Shown one piece after another: positions 19,577-27,866 of a stretch of DNA of 64,000 nt. Source of the stretch: CACZQA01 sp050943615 (GTDB lineage Bacteria; Actinomycetota; Coriobacteriia; Coriobacteriales; QAMH01); the NCBI GenBank assembly GCA_050943615.1, contig JBMNPN010000003.1, forward strand, positions 1-64,000, written 5' to 3'. The stretch's first letter is position 1; every line of letters starts with the position of its first letter. A program made the translations under genes and the position numbers. A model generated the notes under the pieces. That model was given only the letters and a program-made list of their open reading frames with translations, made no database searches and was not told where the DNA came from.

Positions 19577-20155
19577 TTATTCCGTTGCATGAGCTGCACG
19601 CCAGGCGCGAATCTTTCGCGCTGTGGGACGGTAGACATCGCTGAACAGGTAGCTCACAAGCGGCTTTACCAGCAGAAAGACGAGCGCATAAGCAATCGCC
19701 GCCGCTTTCGGGAGCATCACCAGATAGTCCGTAGGAAAGGCAGCCCACGACGAACCGCTCATCACGATGCCGAACGCCGTTCCGAAAACGCACATGATCG
19801 GCGCCATGATGCAGACGTTGATGAAGACGAAGAGCGCCTGGCTTGCGGCACCCGCAAAATAGGGAGTCACGAGATGCGCCTGCAGCCAGAAACTCAGCTT
19901 GTTGGCGAACAGGCTCCTGATGGCAAAGGCGATGGCAAACCAGATGGGAAGCGTCGCGAGCAATTTGAGAGCATGGGCAATCGGGCTTCCAACGACGATG
20001 ACGTTGATGCTAAGAATCATCGCAACGGCGGTTACAAAGGCGAACAGCCCTTGAAAGATCAGGCCTTCCCGTTTGCTGCTCGGCCCCGCAAACTGTCCGC
20101 TGAGCAGCTTGAAGTACTTGCGCAGCGCGCGTGAGAATAGTTTGAACAATTGCAT
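19577..20155 (-). CDS. Membrane protein resembling DUF2798
   Basis: A 192-residue membrane protein of unknown function. A basic N-terminus (MQLFKLFSRALRKYFKLL) is followed by two similar halves, each with two hydrophobic helices; the halves carry related spacing around AFVTAVAMILSIN...LLATLPIWFAIAFAIRSLF and VFINVCIMAPIM...MLPKAAAIAYALVFLLVKPL. This duplicated two-helix layout resembles DUF2798 proteins. The ATG at 20153-20155 has AAGGA about 9 nt upstream; a longer frame starting 86 codons earlier is rejected. It is a single-gene unit ending next to repeat array A. Role unknown. Confidence 0.65.
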   Translation of the reverse strand: MQLFKLFSRALRKYFKLLSGQFAGPSSKREGLIFQGLFAFVTAVAMILSINVIVVGSPIAHALKLLATLPIWFAIAFAIRSLFANKLSFWLQAHLVTPYFAGAASQALFVFINVCIMAPIMCVFGTAFGIVMSGSSWAAFPTDYLVMLPKAAAIAYALVFLLVKPLVSYLFSDVYRPTARKIRAWRAAHATE

Positions 20156-20510
20156 TTTGCACGTCCTTATCCATGTGCGAGAGGCAGCGGCGCCTTGGGC
20201 GGAGCGCATGCTCTCACACTTCAAAGACCCTGGATGCGCAGGTCTACGTATATAAGTGATTTTGGGAAATTCGATTTTCCGACGTAACGTCGAAAACAAC
20301 GATGCCCGCCCCACTAAGGCCGCATCTGTTTTCCATTTTATACAAAGTGCAGAGCATGTCTTACATAAATATTCGGTGAGCGGCCTGCCAGTAAATGAAA
20401 AATCTCTATACAAAGAATGTTTTCAGCAATACCTATAGCGTTGACCAGCGGCTTTGCTAATTTCGTCAACAGGTAGCCAATCGATGCATCAAAGATTTGC
20501 CAACGGCCTA
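20156..20510. other. AT-richer intergenic stretch without a gene
   Basis: About 355 bp between the start of the membrane gene and the ferredoxin promoter. It is noticeably more AT-rich than its surroundings, with stop codons in all frames. I see no convincing gene, tRNA or repeat. Confidence 0.6.
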
Positions 20511-20570
20511 TTGTCATTGTGTTCTCATATCGTTATTTTCTATTCGTCGTTTGCGGGTCATCAGTGACCC
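20511..20570 (+). promoter_or_regulatory. Ferredoxin promoter with downstream palindrome
   Basis: TTGTCA (20511-20516), a 17-bp spacer and TATTTT (20534-20539) form a plausible promoter. A perfect inverted repeat GGGTCA-TCAG-TGACCC (20555-20570) lies about 10 nt past the expected start and could be an operator or a 5' stem-loop. Confidence 0.55.
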
Positions 20571-20596
20571 ATGCCCCCTACAGAGAGAGGACTACC

Positions 20597-20782
20597 ATGG
20601 CTGCTCCTGAAATTGACACTGAAGAATGCTCAGGCTGTGGCATCTGCGTTGACACATGCCCCAATGGCGTTCTCGACATCGTCGGCAGCACTGCTGCTGT
20701 CGTCAACGAAGAAGCCTGTGACGAGTGCGGCGAGTGCATGGAGGAATGCCCCCTCGGCGCCATCGTCGTAGACGACAACTAA
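20597..20782 (+). CDS. 2[4Fe-4S] ferredoxin
   Basis: A 61-residue bacterial-type ferredoxin with two clusters, ligated by CSGCGICVDTCP and CDECGECMEECP. It is acidic, as expected for a low-potential electron carrier in an anaerobe. The ATG at 20597-20599 (MAAPEID) is preceded by AGAGAGG and gives the normal family length; the in-frame ATG 26 codons upstream would add a hydrophobic extension without similarity. It is a single-gene unit with its own promoter and terminator. Confidence 0.96.
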   Translation: MAAPEIDTEECSGCGICVDTCPNGVLDIVGSTAAVVNEEACDECGECMEECPLGAIVVDDN

Positions 20783-20852
20783 GCTCAACCCTCCATCACA
20801 CCAGGGACAGAGCACATACGCAGGGCCCGGGCGCTATGCTCGGGTCACTAAG

Positions 20853-20884
20853 AACGCCGCCGTAAAAAGGCGGCGTTTCCTTTT
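20853..20884 (+). terminator. Terminator of ferredoxin, probably bidirectional
   Basis: A 9-bp stem AACGCCGCC/GGCGGCGTT with an A-rich loop is followed on the plus strand by TCCTTTT. The opposite strand carries pth, which ends 20 nt away, and could use the same hairpin. Confidence 0.8.
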
Positions 20885-20904
20885 CCACGCACATAGTTTC
20901 CCGC

Positions 20905-21480
20905 TCAGTTGAACTTGTTCATGGCCTTTTGAGGCGACTCCTCGAGGAGGTCGAGCACAGCAGCCCCGGCACGGTCTATCGCCTGCTCGAATAGCTCGGC
21001 ATCCGTACCGCGCGGCACCTGTAGCACATAGTCCACCACCGTCTTGTGACCGCCGGGATGGCCTGTCCCCACCTTGACGTGCACGTATTCGTTCGAGCCG
21101 AGCTTTGCGTTGATCGACTTCAGGCCGTTGTGCCCACCGTGGCCGCCGCCGACCTTGATGCGGATCTTTCCCGGCTCGAGATCCATATCATCATGTATGA
21201 CCACGATTTCCCGCGGCTTTATCTTGTGATGCGCCGCAAGCTTGGAGACGGGACCGCCCGACGTGTTCATATAGGACTGGGGCTTGGCGAGCAGCAGCTC
21301 TTCTCCATCGTGTTCGACATGGGCCGTGAGCGCGCCGTCTTCGCTTTTCCAGTAGTGCGCCCCCAGCTCACCGGCAATATGGTCGATGACGAGAAAACCC
21401 GCATTATGGCGGGTTCCCTCGTATTCATCTCCGGGGTTTCCCAACCCGACGATCATCTTCACCTTGCTTGCAGCGGTCAT
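20905..21480 (-). CDS. pth: Peptidyl-tRNA hydrolase
   Basis: A 191-residue enzyme that frees tRNA from stalled peptidyl-tRNA. The signature VGLGNPGDEYEGTRHN at the N-terminus includes the catalytic His; the mid-region KPQSYMNTSGGPV and VIHDDMDLEPGKIRIK, and the GGGHGGHNGLKSI motif, are diagnostic. It begins 12 nt after prs, and no clear ribosome site is seen, so coupled translation with prs is likely. The pair prs-pth is a common bacterial arrangement. Confidence 0.97.
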   Translation of the reverse strand: MTAASKVKMIVGLGNPGDEYEGTRHNAGFLVIDHIAGELGAHYWKSEDGALTAHVEHDGEELLLAKPQSYMNTSGGPVSKLAAHHKIKPREIVVIHDDMDLEPGKIRIKVGGGHGGHNGLKSINAKLGSNEYVHVKVGTGHPGGHKTVVDYVLQVPRGTDAELFEQAIDRAGAAVLDLLEESPQKAMNKFN

Positions 21481-21492
21481 GATCAGTTATCG

Positions 21493-22473
21493 CTACAGCG
21501 CAAAGTCCGGATCGAACAGCGCCGAGACCGAGCCGTTGGTAAAGACGTTGTTGATGGCCTGGGCAAAGAGCGGGGCGACGCTAATTGTCTTGATCTTTTC
21601 CTGCAGGTGCTCCTCGGGAACGGGGATCGTGTTGCAGACGACGATCTCATCGGCAACGGAGTTCTCGAGGCGTTCGTAGGCAGGACCGGAAAAGACCGGG
21701 TGCGTGGCGCAGACGTGCACGCTCTTTGCGCCGCGGTCCTTGAGGACCTTCATGCCCGCGCAGATCGTGCCCGCCGTATCAATCATGTCGTCGTTCAAGA
21801 TGCAGTTCTTACCCTCAACGTCTCCGATGATGCTCGTGATCTCGGCGACGTTGTGCTTGGGGTGCCCCTTGTGCATGATCGCAAGGTCGGCACCGAGGAT
21901 GTCGCTCATCTTCTTGGCCGCCTTGGCGCGCCCGACATCGGGGCTCACGACGCAGATATCCTCGAGCCCCTGCTCTTTGAAGTAATCGCAGAAGAGGTTG
22001 AGGGCGGTCAGGTGGTTTACGGGAATGTCGAAGAAACCCTGGATCTGCCCTTGGTGAAGGTCGATGGTCGTGACCGTGTTGACGCCTGCCGTCTGGAGAA
22101 GATCGGCGACGAGCTTTGCCGTGATCGGCTCGCGCGCGGCAGACTTGCGGTCCTGGCGGGCATATCCGTAGTGCGTGATGACGGCATGGATACGCGCCGC
22201 GCTTGCGCGCTTGGCGGCATCGGTCATGATGAGGAGCTCCATGAGAGCATCGTTGACGCTGCCGGAAATGGATTGGATGAGGAACACATCCTCGCCGCGA
22301 ATCGATTCCATGAAGCGGACATAGCATTCGCCGTTCGAGAACTTCTCGAGCTTGATATCGCCGAGCTCGACTCCCAGATACTCTGCGATTTCCTGCGCCA
22401 ACTCTGGGTAGACGGAGCCAGAGAAGATGTGGAGCTGTCGCTCCGCCGCTCGAGAACGTCGCCTTGCTGCCAT
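21493..22473 (-). CDS. prs: Ribose-phosphate pyrophosphokinase
   Basis: A 326-residue PRPP synthase making the activated ribose for nucleotides, His and Trp. Features include the N-terminal LHIFSGSVYPELAQEIA, the RYGYARQDRK-type nucleotide loop (HYGYARQDRKSAAREPI), the PRPP-binding ILNDDMIDTAGTI motif and the flexible regulatory loops typical of class I enzymes. The ATG at 22471-22473 has GGAGAAAGG upstream. It sits between glmU and pth on the same strand. Confidence 0.97.
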   Translation of the reverse strand: MAARRRSRAAERQLHIFSGSVYPELAQEIAEYLGVELGDIKLEKFSNGECYVRFMESIRGEDVFLIQSISGSVNDALMELLIMTDAAKRASAARIHAVITHYGYARQDRKSAAREPITAKLVADLLQTAGVNTVTTIDLHQGQIQGFFDIPVNHLTALNLFCDYFKEQGLEDICVVSPDVGRAKAAKKMSDILGADLAIMHKGHPKHNVAEITSIIGDVEGKNCILNDDMIDTAGTICAGMKVLKDRGAKSVHVCATHPVFSGPAYERLENSVADEIVVCNTIPVPEEHLQEKIKTISVAPLFAQAINNVFTNGSVSALFDPDFAL

Positions 22474-22571
22474 GATCAGTCTTGCCTTTCTCCTCAGTCA
22501 GACCAATGGAAAACGAACATCAATCAACCATTGAAAAGGTACCGCACTTGCTCAGGTAAAACGAGGTCGAA

Positions 22572-23939
22572 TTACTCTGACTTTACGTGCTTTTGATAAT
22601 ACCCCTCGATGTTCACCTGTTTGCTACGTTCAAGGGCGAGCGCACCATCTGGTACATCTTCGGTAATGCAGCTTGCCGCGCCCGTGACAACATGGTCGCC
22701 GAGCGTGACTGGCGCCACGAGCATCGTGCTCGATCCGATGAACGCCCCATCTCCGATGGTCGTCGGGTTCTTTTTTGTCCCGTCGTAGTTGCAGGTGATG
22801 GTCCCCGCTCCGAGATTGGCGTCCCGCCCGATCTTGGCGTCGCCGACATAGCTCAGGTGCGGGACCTTGCTGCCCGGTCCGATGACCGACTTCTTAATCT
22901 CCACGTGCGTGCCGGCCTTGGAGCCGTCGCACAGGTGCGTCCCGGGGCGCAGGTAGGCGCGCGGTCCGCAGTCGACGTCGTTGTCGATGCGCGTCTCGAT
23001 GCCGACCGTCTCGTCGATACGACAGCGCTCGCCGACCGTGCAGTCCGTGAGACGCGTGTTCGGGCCGACGACGCAGCCCTTGCCGATGCTCGTCTTGCCC
23101 CAGAGCATCGTGAGCGGCAGCAGCTCGACGTCGTTTTCGACCTTTACATCGGGGCCGACCCAGACCAGATTGGAATCGAGCATCGTGACACCCTCATCAA
23201 GAAGCATCGCGTTGATGCGGTGCTGCGCGACCTTCGTGGCAGCCTCGAGCTGGGAACGCGAGTTGATGCCGAGGCACTCGTCATCGTCGTTCACGACCAT
23301 GCTCGAGACCTTGAGCCCCTGATCGGCAAGGATCGAGAGCATATCGGTCAGGTAGTACTCGTGCTGCGCGTTATCGCGGTCGAGCTTGTCGATGTTGCCG
23401 AGCAGCGCCTCTGCATCAAAGCAGTAGATGCCCGAATTGCACTCGTCGATCTTGCGCTGTTCGGGCGTGCAGTCCTTCTCCTCCACGATGCCGCAGACGT
23501 TTCCGTCCCCATTGCGCACGATACGCCCATATCCCGTGGGGTCTGCGGGGCGCATGGTGAGAACCGTTGCCGCAGATGCGGTCTTCTCATGCGAGGCGAC
23601 CAGATCGGTTATCGTCTCGGCGCGGATGAGGGGTGTGTCGCCGCACAGCACGACGATGCTTCCCTTGTAGCCCTTGAGCGCATCGGCCGCGCACATCACG
23701 GTGTGTCCTGTGCCGAGCATCTCGTCTTGATAGGAAATGACGCAGTCGCCGAGCAGCGGCTCGACCTGTTCGCGTCCGTGGCCAATGACGACATGGACCG
23801 TCTCGCATCCGGCTTCATGCGCCGCATCGACGACCCAGCGCACGAGCGGCTTTCCCAGCATTTCGTGGGCGACTTTGGGTTTGTCCGATTTCATACGGGT
23901 GCCCATGCCAGCGGCCAAAATCAAAGCTCGAGCTTTCAC
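22572..23939 (-). CDS. glmU: Bifunctional UDP-GlcNAc pyrophosphorylase / glucosamine-1-P acetyltransferase
   Basis: A 455-residue enzyme making UDP-GlcNAc for peptidoglycan. The N-terminal uridylyltransferase begins KARALILAAGMGTRMKSDKPK; the C-terminal left-handed beta-helix carries the hexapeptide repeats and the acetyl-CoA site (AGTITCNYDGTKK). The start is GTG at 23937-23939 with GGAG 5 nt upstream; a longer frame is rejected because it would run through the tRNA-Gln gene. The start codon lies only 17 nt after the tRNA CCA end, so tRNA and glmU probably share a transcript. Confidence 0.96.
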   Translation of the reverse strand: MKARALILAAGMGTRMKSDKPKVAHEMLGKPLVRWVVDAAHEAGCETVHVVIGHGREQVEPLLGDCVISYQDEMLGTGHTVMCAADALKGYKGSIVVLCGDTPLIRAETITDLVASHEKTASAATVLTMRPADPTGYGRIVRNGDGNVCGIVEEKDCTPEQRKIDECNSGIYCFDAEALLGNIDKLDRDNAQHEYYLTDMLSILADQGLKVSSMVVNDDDECLGINSRSQLEAATKVAQHRINAMLLDEGVTMLDSNLVWVGPDVKVENDVELLPLTMLWGKTSIGKGCVVGPNTRLTDCTVGERCRIDETVGIETRIDNDVDCGPRAYLRPGTHLCDGSKAGTHVEIKKSVIGPGSKVPHLSYVGDAKIGRDANLGAGTITCNYDGTKKNPTTIGDGAFIGSSTMLVAPVTLGDHVVTGAASCITEDVPDGALALERSKQVNIEGYYQKHVKSE

Positions 23940-23956
23940 ATGTGCTCCAAAGAAAG

Positions 23957-24030
23957 TGGCTGGGGTAGCAGGAATCGAACCCGCATTCACGGTACCAAAA
24001 ACCGTTGTCCTACCGTTGAACGATACCCCA
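23957..24030 (-). tRNA. tRNA-Gln (TTG anticodon)
   Basis: A 74-nt cloverleaf on the minus strand: acceptor TGGGGTA/TACCCCA, discriminator G, encoded CCA, T-arm GGTTCGATTCC, anticodon loop TTTTGGT with TTG at positions 34-36. It lies immediately upstream of glmU. Confidence 0.97.
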
Positions 24031-24148
24031 GTTTGCAGTGACAGATTCTAAATAAGGATACCCGACCCGACAAGCTCGTTTCGACAAAATTCAATCCCTT
24101 GCCAAAAGAACACAGCCGGCACGCGCAGGGCAGACCCTTCCTGCGATC

Positions 24149-25075
24149 TCAGCGCGCAGCATGCGCAATCCGCGTCCAGGCACATTGGCCTGCGATACGC
24201 GACGCAAAGCGCTCCGCTGCCTTTTCATCTGCGCAAACCGCAAAGCTCGTCGACCCGCTCCCCGTGACATGTGCATCGAGGACGTCGGAGTCGGCCTTGG
24301 CAGCCTCCAGGCGCTCTTTCAGGCGCGGGAGCGCTGCGCATGCCGCCGGCGCGAGGTTGTTCGCGCACGCATGGGCAAGCGCCCCGGCATCGGGGGAGGC
24401 GGACTCCATGAGAGAGGCGAGCTTCCTGGCATCGGGCGCGGGGACGGGGTTGCGGTCGAAGGCGCGGTAAACCGCAGGAGTCGAGCAGCCCTCCTCGTCG
24501 CCCATGAGGACCAGCGGAAGCGGAAAGCGCGGGAGGCAGCGCACGAGGACATCGCCCCGCCCCTCCATGAGCGCCGCCCCTCCATAGAGGAAGAACGGGA
24601 CATCGGCACCGAGGCTGCGCCCCACGCTGAGAAACGCATCTCCCAGCGGATTGAGGCCCTGCATCTGGGCATAGGCGCGCAGCGCGCAGGCGGCATCGCT
24701 CGATCCACCGCCCAAGCCACCGCCCGCGGGAATGCGCTTTTCCACGTTCACGCGCATGACCTGACCGCGGGCGACAAGTGGCGTGCCGCATGCGCGCTCG
24801 ATGCCATCGAGCGCCTTGAAGATGAGGTTTTCAGAAGGGTCGAGAGAAACGCCGGGGCAGATGAGTTCCACGGGCGTGCGCATCGACGTGAACGCCGCCG
24901 ATGAGGACGGGGTCGACGTCGTATCCGTGAAGGTGAGCACATCGTGCAGGTCGAGTTCCTGAAACACCGATTCGAGCTGGTGGAACCCGTCTTTGGGCGG
25001 ATAGGCAACCGAAAGGCACAGGTTCACCTTGGCATACGCCTCCAGCTGAAAGCTGCGCGTGATCTGCGTCGTCAT
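24149..25075 (-). CDS. ispE: 4-diphosphocytidyl-2-C-methyl-D-erythritol kinase
   Basis: A 308-residue GHMP kinase of the non-mevalonate isoprenoid pathway. The N-terminus AYAKVNLCLSV and the ATP-binding glycine loop IPAGGGLGGGSSDAA are diagnostic, and the C-terminal TGSGSTSFAV motif is the third GHMP motif. The gene lies downstream of veg, an order also frequent in Firmicutes, but a terminator intervenes. The ATG at 25073-25075 has GAGGAGGACG upstream. Confidence 0.95.
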   Translation of the reverse strand: MTTQITRSFQLEAYAKVNLCLSVAYPPKDGFHQLESVFQELDLHDVLTFTDTTSTPSSSAAFTSMRTPVELICPGVSLDPSENLIFKALDGIERACGTPLVARGQVMRVNVEKRIPAGGGLGGGSSDAACALRAYAQMQGLNPLGDAFLSVGRSLGADVPFFLYGGAALMEGRGDVLVRCLPRFPLPLVLMGDEEGCSTPAVYRAFDRNPVPAPDARKLASLMESASPDAGALAHACANNLAPAACAALPRLKERLEAAKADSDVLDAHVTGSGSTSFAVCADEKAAERFASRIAGQCAWTRIAHAAR

Positions 25076-25121
25076 ATGCCCGTCCTCCTCTCAACCTCTG
25101 ATGGAATCGGTGCGCATTGAA

Positions 25122-25156
25122 AAAGGCGGGCACCCTCAAACAGGGAGCCCGCCTTT
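25122..25156 (-). terminator. Terminator between veg and ispE
   Basis: A 10-bp perfect stem (AAAGGCGGGC/GCCCGCCTTT) with further pairing inside is followed on the minus strand by TTTTTC. It lies 23 nt after the veg stop. Confidence 0.85.
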
Positions 25157-25178
25157 GATGCGACCGCTCGAAAAAACT

Positions 25179-25475
25179 CTACGCGCTCTCCTGCTGCAGC
25201 GCCGGGAAGAGCGGCTGCTCGTTTTCGGGGTTGGTGAGCTCGACCGTCCCCGTCAGGACGTCGACATACTGATAGGACTGACGTGCCTTGCGTCCGCGTT
25301 TTTCTTCAGTTTCGACAATAAACAGGGAGTTATGGGCTTGAGTGAGCACGCCCTCGCGCTCGATGATCTTGGAACGCCCCATGTTGGCGCGAACCCTCAG
25401 ACGCTTTCCGGTGTAGCCGACGAGCGTCTTGTGAATGTTGCTAACGGTTTCGACCTGCGTGATTGCTTCGTCCAT
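25179..25475 (-). CDS. veg: Veg-family protein
   Basis: A 98-residue small beta-rich protein of the Veg family. The segment VSNIHKTLVGYTGKRLRVRANMGRSKIIEREGVL is characteristic. In Bacillus subtilis Veg stimulates biofilm genes and spore outgrowth; its molecular role is unclear. The ATG at 25473-25475 has AGGAGG 11 nt upstream. Its 5' leader contains the perfect hairpin CGAAAGT-TTAAC-ACTTTCG (25508-25526). Confidence 0.9.
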   Translation of the reverse strand: MDEAITQVETVSNIHKTLVGYTGKRLRVRANMGRSKIIEREGVLTQAHNSLFIVETEEKRGRKARQSYQYVDVLTGTVELTNPENEQPLFPALQQESA

Positions 25476-25507
25476 TAAGTTTTAGTGCCTCCTGAGAAAA
25501 AACATCG

Positions 25508-25559
25508 CGAAAGTTTAACACTTTCGTGAATATAAGTACATGTATTATACTTTCCAAAA
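25508..25559 (-). promoter_or_regulatory. veg upstream region with hairpin and TATAAT
   Basis: On the minus strand a perfect -10 TATAAT precedes a palindromic stretch around TACATGTA and then the leader hairpin CGAAAGT-TTAAC-ACTTTCG. No convincing -35 was found at 16-18 bp, so a regulator or alternative sigma factor may be needed. Confidence 0.4.
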
Positions 25560-25621
25560 TTCATCATCTGCTCACTTTGTTAAGCAGCGGTAAACAAAAG
25601 TAAGTTTTTTCGGAGAGTGAC

Positions 25622-27388
25622 ATGTCGTTTCTCACGCGTTCCGAGCTGTGCGCTTCGCCTTCTGCGAAAGCGCTCATCGAAAACAATGTCCCTTCGCGTC
25701 TGGCAGAAAAAGATGCGAGCCTGTTCGACTTCGATTCCGAGGCAGCAGAAACATCCGCCCATAGGCTCGGGTGGACGACACTTGCCACCAATCCACCGAC
25801 CGACCCCTCTGAAATCGCAATCCTCGCCCAGCATGCGCGCGGCGAGAAACTCGACGCCGTCGTCCTGATCGGACAGGGCGGCTCTTCCATGGCAGCCCAG
25901 ACGATCACCAAGCTGCGCAGCCTCGAGGTGACCGACGAGGTACCGTTCCGCACCATGGACTCGATGTCACCTGTCTACGTGAACCACATCCTGGGATCGT
26001 CCGATCCAGCGCACACCATCTACATCGTCTCGAGCAAGTCGGGAACGACGCTCGAGCCGACGCTTCTGTCCCACGTCGCCTGGAAATACGCCTGCGCGCA
26101 CCTGGGAAGCGAGCACGCCGGCGGGCGCTTCATCGCCGTCACCGACCCGGGAACCGAGCTCGAGGCGGTCGCCCGCAAGAACGGGTGGCGCGCCATCGTG
26201 CACGGAGACCCAGATGTAGGCGGACGCTATTCCGCGCTCTCCGCCTTCGGCCTGCTGCCCATGGCCTGTGTCGGCGTCGACGTGGAAAAGACGCTCGAGG
26301 ACTGCAAGCCAATGGAGCGCCTCTGCGCTTCTGATTCAAATGACAACCCCGCCATCTGGCTTGCGACCTTCCTCTACGACAACTGGAAGAGCGGACGCGA
26401 CAAGTTCTCGTTGCTGATGCCGCCCACCAAGCGCGTCTTTGGTCTCTGGGTCGAGCAGCTCGTCGCCGAGTCACTCGGCAAGAACGGCAAGGGGATACTC
26501 CCCAATGTGGAAATCGACTCGGGAATTCTGGCAGATCCCCACACCGACCGCTGCATCATCATCTGTAACATGGACAACGACCAGGCCTTCGAACATGCCC
26601 GCACCTGCATCCATCCCGACATCCCGACCTTCAGGCTCGACATCCCCGATTCGACGGCCATGGCCACTTACTTTCTGATCTGGGAATACGCCATCGCCTT
26701 CTGCGGCTGGCTCATGAAGGTCGACCCTTTCAATCAGCCCGACGTCGAGAGCACGAAGAAAGCCGCAAAGCAGATTCTCTCGAAGGGCAGCGCCTCCTTC
26801 CAGGTCCCCTTCGACGAGAAGGGTCGCCTGTCATACGAGGAGTTCGACTTGGTGGACAACGAGGTGGCCGACCGTCTCTACGTGAGCACCGCGCTTCTCG
26901 ATACCATGGCATCGCGCCCTGCGCGCATTGACATGAGCGTTGCCATGCGCGCTCTCTTCAACTCGATCAAACAAGGCGACTATTTCAGCCTCAACGCGTT
27001 TCTCCCCTTCCGTGGCGTCGGACGACGCGAAGCACTCGAACGCATCCGCCACCGTGTCGCCGAACGGCTCAAGACCTGCTCCTGCCTCGAGATTGGGCCC
27101 CGTTACCTGCACTCGACCGGTCAGCTGCACAAAGGCGGTCCGAACAACGGCGTCTTTCTGATCGTGAGCAGCACCGAGCTCTACGACATCAAGATCCCGC
27201 ACCAGGACTTCACGCTCGGAGACGTCGAGTCTGCCCAGGCGCTCGGCGACTTCTCCGCTCTGGCGAGCCGTGGCAGGCGTGCCATCTACGTGCACCTGAA
27301 GGACAACGATTCGGAATATATCTCTGCGCTGGCAAACGATGCCTGCTCTGCGATTTCCGCCGCCTATGCCCTGCGCGTGCACCAGTAG
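25622..27388 (+). CDS. pgi: Glucose-6-phosphate isomerase
   Basis: A 588-residue SIS-domain isomerase for glucose-6-P/fructose-6-P. The sugar-phosphate site VVLIGQGGSSMAAQTI and the SSKSGTTLEP motif are clear. The sequence resembles the PGI half of the bifunctional transaldolase/PGI proteins of actinobacteria, but no transaldolase domain is present. The C-terminal third contains the conserved GPRYLHSTGQLHKGGPNNG segment of that group. The ATG at 25622 has CGGAGAG upstream. Array B starts only 12 bp after its stop codon and may form its 3' untranslated region. Confidence 0.93.
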   Translation: MSFLTRSELCASPSAKALIENNVPSRLAEKDASLFDFDSEAAETSAHRLGWTTLATNPPTDPSEIAILAQHARGEKLDAVVLIGQGGSSMAAQTITKLRSLEVTDEVPFRTMDSMSPVYVNHILGSSDPAHTIYIVSSKSGTTLEPTLLSHVAWKYACAHLGSEHAGGRFIAVTDPGTELEAVARKNGWRAIVHGDPDVGGRYSALSAFGLLPMACVGVDVEKTLEDCKPMERLCASDSNDNPAIWLATFLYDNWKSGRDKFSLLMPPTKRVFGLWVEQLVAESLGKNGKGILPNVEIDSGILADPHTDRCIIICNMDNDQAFEHARTCIHPDIPTFRLDIPDSTAMATYFLIWEYAIAFCGWLMKVDPFNQPDVESTKKAAKQILSKGSASFQVPFDEKGRLSYEEFDLVDNEVADRLYVSTALLDTMASRPARIDMSVAMRALFNSIKQGDYFSLNAFLPFRGVGRREALERIRHRVAERLKTCSCLEIGPRYLHSTGQLHKGGPNNGVFLIVSSTELYDIKIPHQDFTLGDVESAQALGDFSALASRGRRAIYVHLKDNDSEYISALANDACSAISAAYALRVHQ

Positions 27389-27400
27389 CGACTTCAGCTC

Positions 27401-27698
27401 GCGCAACGTATTGCGTCATCTGACCGCGTTTCTGGTCAGATGGCCCGTAGCTGTGCGCGAACTCGTACAACTCAATTCCCATGCAACGTATTTCGTCGTC
27501 TGACCGAAGATCTGGTCAGATGGCCCGTGGCTTTGCGCGAATCCGAGATTTTCCGATCCCGCGCAACGTATTTGGCCATCTGACCGCGAATCTGGTCAGA
27601 TGGCCCGTGGCTTTGCGCGAACTCGTACAACTCAATTCCCATGCAACGCATAGCGCCATCTGACCGCGAATCCGGTCAGATGGCTCGCAGGCGTGCGC
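27401..27698. repeat. Array B: four 58-bp palindromic units at exactly 80 bp period
   Basis: Units at 27401-27458, 27481-27538, 27561-27618 and 27641-27698, all the same type as array A: outer GCGCAA/TTGCGC arms and core CATCTGACC/GGTCAGATG around an 8-nt loop. The linkers are exactly 22 bp; linkers 1 and 3 are identical (gaactcgtacaactc...), and linker 2 is a hybrid of linker types seen in array A. The array follows pgi and precedes the prepilin-peptidase-like gene. Confidence 0.92.
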
Positions 27699-27745
27699 GG
27701 CATTTCCGCCATCGTCGCCCTTGCAGCCTACCAATATTCAGGAGA

Positions 27746-27865
27746 ATGAAATTTCTCTCGCTTGAACTGCGTTTTTCCCGGGATTTCAAAGTTTTACCCG
27801 GATACGAGTCGGACATCCTGAAAGGTCGCCCCTTCATACTCCTCCCCAGAGGGGAGGTCGATTGA
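27746..27865 (+). CDS. Possible 39-residue leader ORF
   Basis: An ATG frame (MKFLSLELRFSRDFKVLPGY...) ends one nucleotide before the start of the prepilin-peptidase-like gene. AGGAG is only one base from the ATG, too close for efficient initiation, and the sequence resembles nothing known. It could be a short coupling peptide or simply the untranslated leader. Confidence 0.25.
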   Translation: MKFLSLELRFSRDFKVLPGYESDILKGRPFILLPRGEVD

Positions 27866-27866
27866 G

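Noticed and set aside
19325..20134. Open frame of 269 codons running through array A
   Set aside because: It crosses an 80-bp repeat, shifting frame each unit, and continues antisense to the membrane protein gene; no ribosome site or family features.
22587..24041. 484-codon plus-strand frame opposite glmU
   Set aside because: Antisense shadow of glmU that also runs through tRNA-Gln; composition is Arg/Ala/Asp-rich as expected from a GC-rich complementary strand.
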